This document shows, one piece after another, positions 63,149 through 64,000 of a stretch of 64,000 nt of DNA. A program made the position numbers and the translations under genes. Each line of letters opens with the position of its first letter. Position 1 is the stretch's first letter. The stretch is from Mycocentrospora acerina (Eukaryota > Ascomycota > Dothideomycetes > Pleosporales), in contig JAKUHH010000081.1 in the NCBI GenBank assembly GCA_022701365.1, forward strand, positions 62,001 to 126,000, given 5' to 3'. The notes beneath the pieces are model-generated. The model saw only the letters and a list, made by a program, of their open reading frames with translations, searched no databases and was not told the origin of the DNA.

Positions 63149-64000
63149 ATGCGTCGGCGAGTAATTTGCGGGCTCTTGAGCGTTTTCGGTACTCTGCTCG
63201 TAATGGGGTCCATGTACGCATTCACCGACTTTGGGCATCCATGGGATACATTTGCCAAGCCAATACGACACATTTTTGTGGTTGCCGTTTTTTTGACCAC
63301 CATCGACTACGTTTGGACGATATTTTGGTGGATTGAATATAAGCCAGTCAAAGCACCGTCCGATGAGAGAGTACTTCCCAATATTACCGTGGTAGTCCCA
63401 GTCTATAACGAGTCTCACTTTGTTCGCTACGCATTAAACTCTATTTTACATTCGACTTATCCAAAAGATCGTTTAGAAGTCGTTGTAGTAGACGATGGTT
63501 CTCTTGATGACTCGTGGGAACATATTGCGATCACCGCAAATGCTTTTATCGACACTGGAATCCGATATCGTACAATCCGACACAAGAAAAATCTTGGCAA
63601 ACGTTTTGCAATACTTTCTGGCTTCACAGTTGCAAATGGCGACTTCATCGTTTCCCTCGACTCAGATAGTGTATTAGAACGAGAGTCTCTTTCTAATTTG
63701 CTTGCACCGATGGTGTACAATGATCGAATTGGAGGTGTTGCCGGCCATCTCAGTGTTCTCAATGTGAGGCAAAAGATCATTCCGCGATTGTTGGATATTT
63801 TGTTTGAAATGAGCGGTAACATTCCTCGAGCAGCGCAATCGCAGGCTTGCGGCGCTGTTACAATCCTTCCTGGAGCACTTTCAGCGTACCGTACATCTGC
63901 CGTCCGTCCGTTACTCGCAGGCCTTTGCAAAACGGAGTTTATGGGATCGCCGATGAAGCATGGGGAGGATGTTGAACTGACCCTGGGCTTACTGCGAGCT
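63149..64000 (+). CDS. GT2 polysaccharide synthase, hyaluronan/chitin synthase-like (partial, cut by window end)
   Basis: Open from ATG at 63149 to the window edge: 284 codons, no intron. N-terminal hydrophobic segments at about residues 5-25 (VICGLLSVFGTLLVMGSMY) and 43-62 (HIFVVAVFLTTIDYVWTIFW). The GT2 catalytic domain follows: ITVVVPVYNES, VVVVDDGSLDDSW (UDP-binding Asp), DFIVSLDSDSVLE (DxD), GAVTILPGALSAYR and HGEDVELTL (catalytic GED-type motif) near the edge. These features match processive synthases of the hyaluronan synthase/NodC/class-VII chitin-synthase-like group. The QxxRW motif and C-terminal membrane helices would lie beyond 64000. Product is probably a GlcNAc-containing or glucan-type polymer; not determinable here. 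Codons are more A/T-ending than in the core genes of the window. Confidence 0.88.
   Translation, partial: MRRRVICGLLSVFGTLLVMGSMYAFTDFGHPWDTFAKPIRHIFVVAVFLTTIDYVWTIFWWIEYKPVKAPSDERVLPNITVVVPVYNESHFVRYALNSILHSTYPKDRLEVVVVDDGSLDDSWEHIAITANAFIDTGIRYRTIRHKKNLGKRFAILSGFTVANGDFIVSLDSDSVLERESLSNLLAPMVYNDRIGGVAGHLSVLNVRQKIIPRLLDILFEMSGNIPRAAQSQACGAVTILPGALSAYRTSAVRPLLAGLCKTEFMGSPMKHGEDVELTLGLLRA

Noticed and set aside
1..64000. tRNA or rRNA genes
   Set aside because: Visual scan for B-box-type GGTTCRANNCC sequences with matching acceptor stems found no convincing candidate; a covariance-model scan would be decisive.

Overview
The window is nuclear DNA of a filamentous ascomycete. Genes are intron-containing with short (about 46-160 bp) GT-AG introns and CTRAY-like branch points, and the families are typical of Pezizomycotina: hybrid histidine kinase, Clr5-ankyrin protein, LysM protein, NmrA-like protein, and an arginine-attenuator uORF in front of the arginine-specific carbamoyl-phosphate synthase small subunit. 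Gene content fits Dothideomycetes (probably Pleosporales), but that is an inference. Gene models below were built by joining exons by eye. In every multi-exon model the summed coding length is a multiple of three and conserved motifs rejoin across the introns. No tRNA, rRNA or CRISPR array was seen.

Layout. 0.7-4.4 kb: hybrid histidine kinase (minus). 4.4-6.3 kb: AT-rich spacer with a 22-bp minisatellite and a 259-bp MITE-like element with terminal inverted repeats. 6.3-12.4 kb: EVE-domain protein, secreted zinc metalloprotease and Acinus-like SAP protein (all plus). 13.4-20.8 kb: Ser/Thr kinase, a large coiled-coil protein of unknown function and Cdc42 (all minus). 20.8-24.2 kb: long gene-free stretch. 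24.2-26.1 kb: attenuator uORF and CPA1-like gene. 26.3-27.3 kb: a perfect array of 131 copies of a 7-bp unit. 27.4-34.3 kb: divergent pair, an MIT/coiled-coil Atg38-like protein (minus) and a Lam/Ysp2-type sterol-transfer protein (plus), separated by a repeat-rich 0.7 kb promoter region. 34.9-35.9 kb: epoxide hydrolase (minus).

36.7-52.0 kb looks like an accessory segment: two divergent astacin-like (M12A) metalloproteases, one with a large C-terminal extension; a Clr5-ankyrin protein ending in a C2H2-like motif; an NmrA-like protein; an AIF/AMID-like FAD oxidoreductase; and a nitrate transporter of the CrnA type. 52-55 kb is gene-free. 55.1-60.2 kb returns to core genes: PKA catalytic subunit and a GT8-like Golgi glycosyltransferase (minus), PRP38 (plus). 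The right end (61.8-64.0 kb) holds a small secreted two-LysM protein and, divergent from it, an intronless GT2 polysaccharide synthase resembling hyaluronan/chitin-type synthases, cut by the window edge.

Most likely functional links: the uORF controls CPA1 translation by arginine; the LysM protein (GlcNAc-polymer binding) shares a divergent promoter region with a GT2 synthase of the class that makes such polymers; and the two astacins face away from each other around a shared 2.1 kb spacer. None of these links beyond the uORF is proven by the sequence.
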